From positions 1-24,017 of the forward strand of contig JBIOWF010000263.1 of the NCBI GenBank assembly GCA_044868295.1: a stretch of 24,017 bases of DNA, in the 5' to 3' direction. The stretch's first letter is position 1. Each line of letters starts with the position of its first letter. The stretch is from JBIOWF01 sp044868295. GTDB taxonomy: Bacteria; Actinomycetota; Actinomycetes; Streptosporangiales; Streptosporangiaceae. Both the position numbers and the translations under genes were made by a program. Below the pieces are notes generated by a model. It saw nothing but the letters and a program-made list of their open reading frames with translations. It did no database searches and had not been told where the DNA came from. Below are positions 12,496 to 20,383 of the stretch, piece after piece.

Positions 12496-15246
12496 ATGAG
12501 CACGCCTGCGGAACGCTACGCCGCCTTCCGTGAGCAGCAGGCCGAAAGCGGGCCCGCACTCACCTCGTTCCGTGGTCTCTACGACTTCGAGCTGGACGAG
12601 TTCCAGCTCGACGCGTGTCAGGCGCTGGAGGCCGGAGACGGCGTTCTCGTGGCCGCGCCGACCGGGTCGGGCAAGACCGTGGTGGGCGAGTTCGCCGTCC
12701 ATCTGGCCCTGGAGCAGGGCCGCAAGTGCTTCTACACGACGCCGATCAAGGCGTTGTCCAACCAGAAGTACAACGACCTCGTCCGCCGGTACGGCCCGCG
12801 GAAGGTCGGCCTGCTGACCGGCGACAACAGCGTCAACGGCGACGCCCCGATCGTGGTCATGACCACCGAGGTCCTGCGCAACATGCTCTACGCCGGGTCC
12901 GACACCCTCACCGGGCTCGGTTACGTCGTGATGGACGAGGTGCACTACCTCGCCGACCGCTTCCGCGGCGCCGTCTGGGAAGAGGTGATCATCCACCTGC
13001 CCGAGTCGGTGCGGGTCGCCGCCCTGTCCGCGACGGTCAGCAACGCCGAGGAGTTCGGCGAATGGCTCGGCGAGGTCCGCGGCGACACCACCGTCATCGT
13101 CGACGAGCACCGGCCGGTCCCGTTGTGGCAGCACATGCTGGTCGGCAACCGCATGTACGACCTGTTCGTCTCCGACGACGACGACGAGGCCGGTGTGAAC
13201 AACGGTGCGGGCGGGCCGCACCCCCTGCGGATCAACCCCAACCTGATGCGGATCTCCCGCGACGAGTCGCGCCTGGCACAGACGCGCGGCAAGCGCGGCT
13301 ACTCGCGGCCCCGGCGGACGGGCGGCCCCAGCCGGGCCGACGTCATCGAGAAACTCGACGCGGAGGGGCTGCTGCCCGCGATCACCTTCATCTTCTCGCG
13401 CGCGGGCTGCGACGCCGCGGTCATGCAGTGCGTGTACGCGGGGCTGCGCCTGACCACGGACCGAGAGCGGCACGAGATCCGCCAGATCGTCGACGAGCGG
13501 ACCGCGCACCTGCCCGACGGGGATCTCGCCGTCCTCGGCTATCTGGAATGGCGTGACTGCCTGGAGCGCGGCCTCGCCGCCCACCACGCGGGCATGCTGC
13601 CCACGTTCAAGGAGGTCGTGGAGGAGCTGTTCACCAAGGGCCTGGTCAAGGCGGTCTTCGCGACCGAGACCCTGGCGCTCGGCATCAACATGCCGGCACG
13701 GTCGGTCGTCATCGAGAAGCTCGACAAGTGGAACGGCGAGACCCACGCCGACCTGACGGCGGGGGAGTACACCCAGCTCACCGGGCGGGCCGGCCGGCGT
13801 GGCATCGACGTCGAAGGCCACGCCGTCGTCGTCTGGCAGCCCGGAATGGACCCGATCGGCGTGGCGGGCCTCGCCAGCACCCGGACCTACCCGCTGCGCT
13901 CCAGCTTCCGGCCGTCGTACAACATGGCGGTCAACCTCGTGGGGCAGGTCGGCCGGGAGCGGGCGCGGGCCCTGCTGGAGGACTCCTTCGCCCAGTTCCA
14001 GGCCGACCGGGCCGTCGTCGGGCTCGCCCGCCAGCTCCGCAAGGCCGAGCAGGCTCTCGACGGCTACGCCGACGCCATGACCTGCCATCTCGGTGACTTC
14101 CAGGAGTACGCGGCGATGCGGCGGCGGCTCTCCGACAAGGAGGCCGAGCTGTCGCGCCAGCGGGGTGCGGCCCGGCGGGCGCAGGCCGTACAGTCCCTGG
14201 AGGTGCTCAAGCCCGGCGATGTGATCCGCGTGCCGGGCGGGCGGCGGGCGGGCCTCGCCGTCGTGCTCGACCCGGGCGTCAACCTCCGCGGTGAGGGCCC
14301 GTCGCCGCTCGTCCTGACTGCCGGAAAGCAGGTCAAGCGGTTGTCGTCGGCGGACTTCCCGGTCCCGGTCGAGCCGGTCGAGAAGATCAGGATCCCCAAG
14401 GGCTTCAACGCGCGCTCGCCCAAGGAACGGGCCAACCTCGTCTCCACGATGCACGCCAAGCTCGGCGACCGCGACCTCGGCAAGCCGGTACGGGCCCGGG
14501 ACCACGCCACCGAGGACGAGGAGATCACCCGGCTCCGGCGAGAGCTGCGCCAGCACCCCTGCCACGGGTGCGACGAGCGGGAGGACCACGCGCGCTGGGC
14601 GGAGCGCTACCACAAGCTGCTGCGCGAGACCGAGGCCCTGCGCCGCCGGGTCGAGGGCCGCTCCCACGTCATCGCCCGCACCTTCGACCGAGTCTGCGGC
14701 GTGCTCGACCAGCTCGGCTACCTGCAGGGCGAGACCGTGACCGAGGAGGGGCGGCGCCTGGCCAAGCTCTACACCGAGCTGGACCTGCTCACCGCCGAGT
14801 GCCTGCGCGCCGGGCTCTGGGACGACCTCGACGCCGCCGAGCTCGCCGCCTGCGTGTCGTCGCTCGTCTACGAGGCCCGGCAGTCCGACGACGCGCGCAG
14901 CCCGAAGATCCCGGCGGGCGCCGCGAAGGAGGCGCTGGCCTCGATGGTGCGGCTGTGGGGCGAGCTGGAGGGCATCGAGGAGGACCACGGCCTGTCGTTC
15001 ATCCGGGAGCCCGACTTCGGCTTCGCCTGGCCCGCCTTCCGGTGGGCCAGAGGGCACAGCCTGGACGCCGTGCTCAACGACGGGGACCTGGCGGCGGGCG
15101 ACTTCGTCCGCTGGGTGAAGCAGCTGCTCGACCTGCTCGGTCAGCTCAGGGACGCGGCGCCCAAGGGAAGCAGGGTCAGGGAGACCACCGTCCACGCCAT
15201 CGACGCGATGCGCCGCGGCGTCGTCGCCTACTCCTCCATGAACTGA
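12496..15246 (+). CDS. Ski2/Mtr4-like DEAD/DEAH-box RNA helicase
   Basis: A 916-residue superfamily-2 helicase with the Ski2-like layout, predicted to unwind RNA. Motif I is APTGSGKT (54-61), motif Ia TPIKALSNQKYNDL (82-95), motif II DEVH (147-150) and motif III SAT (178-180). The second RecA domain has AITFIFSRAGCD (295-306), FATETLALGINMPARSVVIE (388-407) and motif VI QLTGRAGRRGID (427-438). A winged-helix and ratchet segment (SFRPSYNMAVNLVG) and a C-terminal DSHCT-like helical domain (about 730-916) follow. A CHGC cysteine pair sits near residue 690. The family follows tatC in other actinobacteria (HelY-like in mycobacteria). Translation appears leaderless. The last codons AAC TGA are the start of a 16-bp direct repeat that recurs at 16307. 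Confidence 0.93.
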   Translation: MSTPAERYAAFREQQAESGPALTSFRGLYDFELDEFQLDACQALEAGDGVLVAAPTGSGKTVVGEFAVHLALEQGRKCFYTTPIKALSNQKYNDLVRRYGPRKVGLLTGDNSVNGDAPIVVMTTEVLRNMLYAGSDTLTGLGYVVMDEVHYLADRFRGAVWEEVIIHLPESVRVAALSATVSNAEEFGEWLGEVRGDTTVIVDEHRPVPLWQHMLVGNRMYDLFVSDDDDEAGVNNGAGGPHPLRINPNLMRISRDESRLAQTRGKRGYSRPRRTGGPSRADVIEKLDAEGLLPAITFIFSRAGCDAAVMQCVYAGLRLTTDRERHEIRQIVDERTAHLPDGDLAVLGYLEWRDCLERGLAAHHAGMLPTFKEVVEELFTKGLVKAVFATETLALGINMPARSVVIEKLDKWNGETHADLTAGEYTQLTGRAGRRGIDVEGHAVVVWQPGMDPIGVAGLASTRTYPLRSSFRPSYNMAVNLVGQVGRERARALLEDSFAQFQADRAVVGLARQLRKAEQALDGYADAMTCHLGDFQEYAAMRRRLSDKEAELSRQRGAARRAQAVQSLEVLKPGDVIRVPGGRRAGLAVVLDPGVNLRGEGPSPLVLTAGKQVKRLSSADFPVPVEPVEKIRIPKGFNARSPKERANLVSTMHAKLGDRDLGKPVRARDHATEDEEITRLRRELRQHPCHGCDEREDHARWAERYHKLLRETEALRRRVEGRSHVIARTFDRVCGVLDQLGYLQGETVTEEGRRLAKLYTELDLLTAECLRAGLWDDLDAAELAACVSSLVYEARQSDDARSPKIPAGAAKEALASMVRLWGELEGIEEDHGLSFIREPDFGFAWPAFRWARGHSLDAVLNDGDLAAGDFVRWVKQLLDLLGQLRDAAPKGSRVRETTVHAIDAMRRGVVAYSSMN

Positions 15247-15256
15247 CCGCCCGGTC
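15241..15256 (+). repeat. 16-bp direct repeat, left copy (AACTGACCGCCCGGTC)
   Basis: Identical over 16 bp to 16307-16322 and begins with the last two codons of the helicase gene. The two copies bracket the pseudogene island. The inner GACCG/CGGTC arms form a small inverted repeat. Confidence 0.85.
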
Positions 15257-15302
15257 GGGCTCTCGGCGGGTGCGTCAGGAGGTTCGCGTCGTTCTCGCTC
15301 CC

Positions 15303-16138
15303 GGCCGAGCCCCGAAACCATGGCCATGGCTGACGGGATGGGCACCACGTGGAGAACTCCGTCGATGGGCTGCATTTCGGACAGCGCGGTCCAGCCTTGG
15401 AAGGTACGGAAGGCGGAGCACATGACGGTGGACGGGAACTCGTCGACTTCGGTGCGATAGGCGCTGTCCCACGGGTCGTAGGCCGACCAGTTTCCAGCGA
15501 AGACATGACGGAAGACCTGCTGGTAGGCGGGCAACAACCACCGCTCGACAGAGCCGGAGCCGGTGTGGGCCGACAGCCCCTGGGAAGACGAGCCAGGTTC
15601 CCGGCGGCGGATGCGGTCCGGATAGGCGGTGTCGCGGGTGGGGTCGAACCGCACCCTGCCCTCGGACTCATGACGCCAGAACGAGTTCAGGAAGGACCGG
15701 ACGGTGACCATGTTGTCGTCTTGGCGGGCCTGCATCTGCGGCTTGGACCAGTAGACCGGATAGATCTGCGGCTTACTGGAGGCCAGCCCACCGAAGACGT
15801 CGTCCGCTGGGCCCCGATAGGTTCGTGAGAAGTCGTTGATCTGCAGATAGGTGGCCAGTTCGGCGTCCCACTGTTCAGCACGCTCGCGGGGGAACGTGCC
15901 CTTGACGACCGCGCAGCCGCGGCGGCGGATGGCGGCGATGGTGTCCTCGGGCACGGCATCGGCGGCGATGCCGGCGAACTGTACGACGGGGAACAGGCCG
16001 CGGCCGGCTTCGCGTTCGGCGACCACGGCGGCGACCTCCGCGCGGATGGCCTCTTCAACCTCGGCGAGGGCCCCGGCGGGATCCCCGATCCGCGCACGCA
16101 GCTGCGCCTTGGTGTCGGCGATCGCCGCGGGCAAATCG
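15303..16138 (-). pseudogene. DUF1479 (YbiU-like) gene, truncated at both ends
   Basis: Reading leftward from 16138, about 278 codons match the DUF1479 family I know from E. coli YbiU: LPAAIADTKAQLRARIGDPA, RRRGCAVVKGTFPRERAEQW, KPQIYPVYWSKPQMQARQDD, RDTAYPDRIRRREPGSSSQG and FRTFQGWTALSEMQPIDGVL, then HVVPIPSAMA. Similarity stops near 15303, where the family would continue for roughly 130-150 more residues. The frame then runs without a stop into the antisense of the helicase. The expected AHTDSGS motif, probably part of an iron/2-oxoglutarate-type site, reads AHTGSGS here, so a likely metal ligand is gone. The 5' end abuts the ROK fragment, and the only available start is a TTG at 16146 without a Shine-Dalgarno. 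It is almost certainly non-functional. Confidence 0.75.
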
Positions 16139-16282
16139 GATGTCAACTGGGCCGCGCTGGCCGAACGTCGCCTGGGCGCGGGGACACACGCCGCCAGCTT
16201 CGTCTACCTTCACATCGGCGCAGGGCTGGGCATGGGGCTGTACATCGGAGATCAACTCGTCCGAGGCGCGCACGGCAACTGA
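16139..16282 (+). pseudogene. ROK-family (NagC/sugar kinase) gene fragment
   Basis: A 47-codon fragment reads DVNWAALAERRLGAGTHAAS, then FVYLHIGAGLGMGLYIGDQL and VRGAHGN before a stop at 16280-16282. This is the central ROK signature: the (DN)DVNWAALAE segment, the G-x-G-x-G-x-G phosphate-like loop, and the start of the LVRGAHGAAGE motif. Everything before and after is missing, including the HTH and the C-terminal zinc motif. It is fused back-to-back with the truncated DUF1479 gene at about 16138. It is a remnant, not a working gene. Confidence 0.65.
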
Positions 16283-16306
16283 CCTGAACTGGTCCGAACC
16301 GAACTA

Positions 16307-16322
16307 AACTGACCGCCCGGTC
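16307..16322 (+). repeat. 16-bp direct repeat, right copy (AACTGACCGCCCGGTC)
   Basis: Exact copy of 15241-15256. A third partial copy of its first 8 bases (AACTGACC) occurs at 16277-16284. In this copy the flanking base extends the symmetry to TGACCG-CC-CGGTCA (16310-16323), which resembles a TetR-type operator half-site arrangement. Confidence 0.85.
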
Positions 16323-16438
16323 AAGACATTGTAGTGATCAGTTCGCGCACAGTAACTTCACGGGAAGATTTACGGGTGATCGCAGCGGAAATCTGTCTGA
16401 AATAAACCCTCGCTGTACCCCGCCCCCTGGAGGTAGGG

Positions 16439-16606
16439 ATGTTCGCACTCCTCGCCGCACTGTTCTTCGTCGCAGCACTCGTGTTCGCCATCGGCGGCTG
16501 GGCCGTCGGCGCCGTCGTCACGGTGACCACGCTCGGCACCGCCGGCCTGCTCTTCCTGGCGCTGCACCTCGGTGGGTACGGCACCACATGGAGCCTCAAG
16601 AAGTAA
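16439..16606 (+). CDS. 55-residue hydrophobic membrane protein
   Basis: A very small protein, MFALLAALFFVAALVFAIGG, then WAVGAVVTVTTLGTAGLLFL and ALHLGGYGTTWSLKK. It forms two short predicted transmembrane segments joined by a Gly-rich turn, with a positively charged C-terminus. GGAGG (16429-16433) lies 5 nt before ATG 16439, a very strong Shine-Dalgarno, and a strong hairpin terminator follows 17 bp after the stop, so this is a genuine expressed unit. Codon usage is high-GC like its neighbours. The family is unknown to me; small hydrophobic proteins like this occur in actinobacteria without known function. The upstream stretch 16323-16410 is less GC-rich than the surroundings and probably holds its promoter. 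Confidence 0.7.
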   Translation: MFALLAALFFVAALVFAIGGWAVGAVVTVTTLGTAGLLFLALHLGGYGTTWSLKK

Positions 16607-16622
16607 CAACCAGCGGATCACA

Positions 16623-16667
16623 GACGGAACGCGGGGCGCGTCCGGGGAAGGCGCCCCGCGTTCCGTC
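16623..16667. terminator. Bidirectional hairpin terminator
   Basis: Two perfectly complementary 17-nt arms, GACGGAACGCGGGGCGC (16623-16639) and its complement (16651-16667), surround an 11-nt loop. It sits between the small membrane gene (+) and the convergent exonuclease gene (-), so it can serve both. Confidence 0.85.
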
Positions 16668-16702
16668 ATGCGAGAGCGAACCGCGCTCCCGGATGTGCTC
16701 AG

Positions 16703-17614
16703 TCAGGGGCGGTCGAGGGCCGACAGAAGCCGGTTGAGCGGGCTGTCCAGGCCGTACCGGTCGGCCAGGGCGACGAGCCGGTCGGGGTCGGCGGGCTTCG
16801 CCGGGCGGGCCAACTCGACGTCGGGGATGGGAACGTCGTGAGCCACCTTGACCACGGGCGGGGCGACGTTCAGGTAGTCGCGGGCGGCGGCGAGCTTGGC
16901 GCGCGCCCCCGCGGGGAACCCGTCGGTCACACCTCCGTCCAGGGCGGTGAGGAGGTCGTGGAGGGAGCCGAAACGGGTGATCAGCGCGGCCGCGGTCTTC
17001 TCACCGACCCCGGCCACGCCGGGCAGCCCGTCGCTCGGGTCGCCGCGCAGTGTGGCGAAGTCGGCGTACGCGCGGCCCGGAATGCCGTACTTCTCCGCGA
17101 CGAAGGACTCGTCGACCAGCTGGAGGTTGCGAATCCCCCTTGCTGTGTAAAGGACGCGGCACGGTTTGGAGTCGTCGACGAGCTGGAAGAGATCGCGATC
17201 GCCGGTGACGATGTCGACCGGGCCGCTCGCTCCCGTGGCGAGCGTGCCGATGACGTCGTCCGCCTCGTAGCCCGGCACTCCGACGCGGGCGATGCCGACC
17301 GCGTCGAGGATCTCCTCGATGGCGGGAATCTGCGGCGCGAGCGTGTCCGGGATCTCTTCCTCGCCAACGCCCCCGCCGGCCGCGAGGCGGTGCGCCTTGT
17401 AGGTCGGGATCGCCGCCACCCGGAACGCCGGGCGCCAGTCGGCGTCCATGCAGGCGACGAGCTCCGTCGGCGAGTGCTGGCGGACCAGCGTGGCGATCAT
17501 GTCGATGAGCCCGCGTACGGCGTTGACCGGCATGCCGTCCGGCGCGGTCATCGACTCGGGGATCCCGTAGAACGCGCGGAAGTAGAGCGACGGGGTGTCG
17601 AGAAGCATCAGCAC
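16703..17614 (-). CDS. 5'-3' exonuclease (FEN/Pol I N-terminal-domain type)
   Basis: A 303-residue stand-alone flap/5'-nuclease homologous to the N-terminal domain of DNA polymerase I, likely involved in primer removal and repair. Metal-binding acids are in place: Asp6 (LLDTPS), Asp57/Asp59 (MDADW), Glu117-Asp119-Asp120 (GYEADD), Asp139/Asp141 (GDRD) and Asp192/Asp195 (GDPSDG). The helix-3-turn-helix LPGVAGVGEKTAAALI (about 197-212) binds DNA. The start was set at GTG 17614 because GACAAT (17626-17621) lies exactly 6 nt upstream, the leaderless pattern of this window; ATG 17608 is an alternative. Many actinobacteria carry this stand-alone paralogue in addition to Pol I. It faces the terminator at 16623-16667 and lies downstream of the phosphatase gene, with about 90 bp between. 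Confidence 0.9.
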   Translation of the reverse strand: MLMLLDTPSLYFRAFYGIPESMTAPDGMPVNAVRGLIDMIATLVRQHSPTELVACMDADWRPAFRVAAIPTYKAHRLAAGGGVGEEEIPDTLAPQIPAIEEILDAVGIARVGVPGYEADDVIGTLATGASGPVDIVTGDRDLFQLVDDSKPCRVLYTARGIRNLQLVDESFVAEKYGIPGRAYADFATLRGDPSDGLPGVAGVGEKTAAALITRFGSLHDLLTALDGGVTDGFPAGARAKLAAARDYLNVAPPVVKVAHDVPIPDVELARPAKPADPDRLVALADRYGLDSPLNRLLSALDRP

Positions 17615-17682
17615 CCGTCCATTGTCCCGCCCCTCGGGGTCGGCCGCGAGGAGATGGGTGACGCCTCTGTTCCCGCCCTGTA

Positions 17683-17709
17683 GATCTATTGCCTCCTGCG
17701 GATCTATTG
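17683..17709. repeat. 9-bp direct repeat between exonuclease and phosphatase genes
   Basis: GATCTATTG occurs twice with an 18-bp period in the gap between the two minus-strand genes. The second copy contains the phosphatase stop codon. It is short and its significance is unknown; coordinates may be off by one base. Confidence 0.35.
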
Positions 17710-18981
17710 GCCCGCCCTGCGGACGCCGACCGCGAGGAGGCAGGTGTCGTCCTCCGGATTGGACCCGCCGATCGCCTCGATCAGCAGATCGAGATGCGCG
17801 TCGAGGTCGTCGTTCGCGACGATCTCCTCCGCGGCCCGCAGTGTGAGGGCCAGGCCGTCGTCGATGTCGCGGGTGCGCCGCTCCACCAGGCCGTCGGTGA
17901 ACATCAGCAGCAGGTCGTCCGGCTGCAGGTGGATCTCGGCGACCGTGTAGGGCAGATCGTTCGCCGCGCCCAGGACCACGCCCTGCGGCGCTCCGAGCTG
18001 GCGGGCCGTACCGTCCCTGACGAGGACGGGCGCGAGATGACCGGCCTGCGCCCAGACGAACTGCCCGGTCGCCGGGTCGAAATGGCCGACGACGACGGTC
18101 GCGGTGGTGTCGTCGAGCCGGCTGAGCACGAGATCGTTCAGCCACGACAGCAGCCGATCGGGGGACGCTCCCGTCATGGACAGCCCCACCAGCGCGTGCC
18201 GCAGCTGGGCCATCTGCGCGATCGCGGGCAGCCCGTGCCCCGACACGTCGCCGACCGCGAGCAGCACGCGGCCGTCGGGAAGCGGGGTCGCCTCGTACCA
18301 GTCGCCGCCGAGGCTGGGCGCCTTCTCCGCGGGGACGTAGCGGACCGCGATGCGCGCGTGCGGCAGATCGATGAAGCCGCCGGGTCCGGGCAGGATCGCG
18401 TCGCGCAACGCCAGCGTGATGTGGCGCTCCTCAGCGGCTCGCTCGCGCACCTCGAGCAGCTGCTTTTTGGATTCGGACATGATCCGCTCGGCCCGGCGGC
18501 GGCCTGTGATGTCCTGGACCACGCCGTGCACGCCCGACGGGGCGGGTTCGAGCACGGCCCGCAGGTGGCGGATCTCGCCGTTCCTGCTGATCCGGAACTC
18601 GGCGTGGACGGGGCCCACGCCGTGGGTGACCCGCCACAGCAGGTTGTCGAGCACGTGCCGATCCGAGGGCTCGGCGTGCAGCGCCAGATCCTGCAGGCGG
18701 ATCGGACCCTGCGAGACGTCCCGGCTGAAGATGACGTACATGTGATCGGACCATGTGGTCTCGCCGGTGTCGACGTTCCACTGGCTCCAGCCCATGTTGC
18801 CCAGCCGCTGCACGTGCGCGAGCAGCTCGGCGTCGAGGCTGCGATCGAGCTGGGCACGCAACTGCTGCACCATTTCCGCCGCCGTGAGGGGAGCCGTAAG
18901 CGGCGCGGTACCGGGGAGAAGGCTCGGTTCGCGGTAGTTCGGGGGGAGGGGTGGCTCGGCGCCGCCCACTACGCCGACCAT
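17704..18981 (-). CDS. PAS-domain SpoIIE/PP2C-type protein phosphatase
   Basis: A 425-residue cytoplasmic serine/threonine phosphatase of the SpoIIE/RsbU group. These typically dephosphorylate anti-sigma-factor antagonists and so control stress sigma factors. Residues about 45-165 form a PAS_3-like sensor (MGWSQWNVDTGETTWSDHMY ... FRISRNGEIRHLRAVLEP ... GVVQDITGRRRAE). A helical connector (165-195) follows, then a PP2C domain. Its metal ligands are visible: Asp227 (GGDWYE), Asp245 (GDVSGHG), Asp363 (FTDGL) and Asp411/Asp412 (EDDTCLL). A GAGGAG Shine-Dalgarno lies 11 nt before ATG 18981. No anti-sigma or antagonist gene is adjacent, so its partner is unknown. It is divergent from the M24 peptidase. 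Confidence 0.92.
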   Translation of the reverse strand: MVGVVGGAEPPLPPNYREPSLLPGTAPLTAPLTAAEMVQQLRAQLDRSLDAELLAHVQRLGNMGWSQWNVDTGETTWSDHMYVIFSRDVSQGPIRLQDLALHAEPSDRHVLDNLLWRVTHGVGPVHAEFRISRNGEIRHLRAVLEPAPSGVHGVVQDITGRRRAERIMSESKKQLLEVRERAAEERHITLALRDAILPGPGGFIDLPHARIAVRYVPAEKAPSLGGDWYEATPLPDGRVLLAVGDVSGHGLPAIAQMAQLRHALVGLSMTGASPDRLLSWLNDLVLSRLDDTTATVVVGHFDPATGQFVWAQAGHLAPVLVRDGTARQLGAPQGVVLGAANDLPYTVAEIHLQPDDLLLMFTDGLVERRTRDIDDGLALTLRAAEEIVANDDLDAHLDLLIEAIGGSNPEDDTCLLAVGVRRAGQ

Positions 18982-19137
18982 GTTTGGCGTTGCTCCTCAA
19001 AACTGCATGTACTGGAACGAAGTGGAAGCGGACAGTGATCGTCCTAACGCGGAGCGTAGCATTCGGCGGCCATGGTCGTGTGAGCTTCCCGGCATTGGAC
19101 GGCGACGATGAGTCGCGCGGCCGGTCGCGCGGGTCAA

Positions 19138-19149
19138 GCGGCCGGCCGC
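19138..19149. repeat. 12-bp perfect palindrome GCGGCCGGCCGC upstream of the M24 peptidase gene
   Basis: Perfect palindrome directly upstream of the -10 hexamer, in the expected spacer/-35 zone. It may be an operator, but such GC palindromes also occur by chance in DNA this GC-rich. Confidence 0.3.
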
Positions 19150-19157
19150 GGGCGCAC

Positions 19158-19163
19158 TAGATT
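19158..19163 (+). promoter_or_regulatory. Putative -10 element for the leaderless M24 peptidase gene (TAGATT)
   Basis: TAGATT plus exactly 6 nt (GTTCCC) leads to GTG 19170. No Shine-Dalgarno is present. Confidence 0.55.
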
Positions 19164-19169
19164 GTTCCC

Positions 19170-20279
19170 GTGACGACGACATCGCTCTATCCCGCGACGC
19201 GCCTCGCCGACGTGCGGGAGGCCACCACCCGCTCCGGGCTCGACGCCCTGCTGCTGACCCCAGGCCCGGATCTGCGCTATGTCACCGGCTATCACGCGCA
19301 CGCCCTGGAGCGGCTGACGTGCCTTGCCGTACCGGTCCGGGGGGAGCCGTTCATGATGGTGCCCCGCCTCGAACTGGCGGCCGCCGAGAGCTCGCCCGCC
19401 GCCAGGCTGGGGATCGAGTTCGTCGCATGGGACGAGACGGACGATCCGTACGCGGTGGTCGCCCACCGGCTGGGGGCGGTCGCCAGGGTCGGCCTCGCCG
19501 ACCGGATGTGGGCCATGCAGTCGCTGCGGTTCCGGGACGCGCTGCCGGGCGCCGAGCAGGCGCCGGCCGGGAGCGTGCTGCGCGAACTGCGCATGCGCAA
19601 GTCGCCCGCCGAGGCCGCCGCGCTCCGGGAGGCCGGGGCCGCGATCGACGCCGTCCACGCCCAGGTGCCCCTCTTCCTCAAGGCGGGCCGCACCGAGCGG
19701 GAGGTCGGCAAGGACATCGCCGAGGCGATCATGGCGGCCGGGCACGTCACCGTCGACTTCGTGATCGTCGGCTCGGGGCCGAACGGCGCGAGCCCGCACC
19801 ACGGGCTCTCCGACCGGGTCATCCAGGCCGGTGAGCCGGTCGTGATCGACCTCGGCGGCACGATGCCGAGCGGATACTGCTCCGACTCGACCCGCGTCTA
19901 CAGCGTGGGGGAGCCGCCCGCCGAGTTCACCGCGTACTACGAGGTGCTCAAGCGGGCCCAGGAGGCGGCCTGCGCCCACGTCAGGCCGGGGGTGAGCTGC
20001 GAGTCGGTCGACGCGGCCGCGCGCGAGGTGATCGCGGACGCCGGCTACGGGGAGCACTTCATCCACCGCACCGGGCATGGCATCGGCCTGGAGACCCACG
20101 AGGAGCCGTACATCGTCTCGGGCAACACGGAGCTGTTGGAGCCCGGCTTCGCCTTCTCCGTCGAGCCCGGCATCTACCTGCCCGGACGGCACGGTGCCCG
20201 GATCGAGGACATCGTCATCTGCGGTGAGACCGCCGGTGAGCGGCTGAACACCACCACGAGGGATCTCGTGATCGTGTAA
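19170..20279 (+). CDS. M24-family metallopeptidase (Xaa-Pro aminopeptidase/dipeptidase type)
   Basis: A 369-residue creatinase-fold ('pita-bread') metallopeptidase that removes or cleaves at Xaa-Pro. The N-terminal creatinase domain is about 10-135, with LTPGPDLRYVTGYHAHALER. The catalytic domain carries the five metal ligands of M24: Asp227 (VVIDLGG), Asp239 (YCSDSTR), His303 (HRTGHGIG), Glu332 (FSVEPGIYL) and Glu346 (GARIEDI). The auxiliary His is in SPHHGLSDR (210-211). All active-site residues appear intact. Length and order are typical of PepQ/PepP-like actinobacterial enzymes. Exact substrate (Xaa-Pro dipeptide or N-terminal Xaa-Pro) cannot be told from sequence. It is transcribed from a leaderless promoter divergent from the phosphatase and 104 bp before the acyl-CoA dehydrogenase. 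Confidence 0.93.
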   Translation: MTTTSLYPATRLADVREATTRSGLDALLLTPGPDLRYVTGYHAHALERLTCLAVPVRGEPFMMVPRLELAAAESSPAARLGIEFVAWDETDDPYAVVAHRLGAVARVGLADRMWAMQSLRFRDALPGAEQAPAGSVLRELRMRKSPAEAAALREAGAAIDAVHAQVPLFLKAGRTEREVGKDIAEAIMAAGHVTVDFVIVGSGPNGASPHHGLSDRVIQAGEPVVIDLGGTMPSGYCSDSTRVYSVGEPPAEFTAYYEVLKRAQEAACAHVRPGVSCESVDAAAREVIADAGYGEHFIHRTGHGIGLETHEEPYIVSGNTELLEPGFAFSVEPGIYLPGRHGARIEDIVICGETAGERLNTTTRDLVIV

Positions 20280-20383
20280 CGCCCCTTGTGCGGCAGGTGC
20301 GGTCAAGTGTCACAATCAGGGCGGCCGGCGATCCCGGCCACCTGATCGCGACAGCCGTACCCCGACCGGGTTGGAGAGCGTAG

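Noticed and set aside
11923..16146. A 1407-codon open frame on the minus strand
   Set aside because: Only its first part (to about 15303) has protein-like sequence (DUF1479). The rest is antisense to the helicase and tatC and has low-complexity, Arg/Gly/Asp-rich composition typical of GC-rich shadow frames.
16341..16370. Possible SigB-type promoter (GTTC ... GGGAAG) before the 55-residue gene
   Set aside because: Spacing (17) and both boxes deviate from the consensus; too weak to report as a feature.
17689..19038. A 449-codon plus-strand frame
   Set aside because: Antisense to the PAS-SpoIIE phosphatase, whose motifs are intact; no start signal and biased composition.
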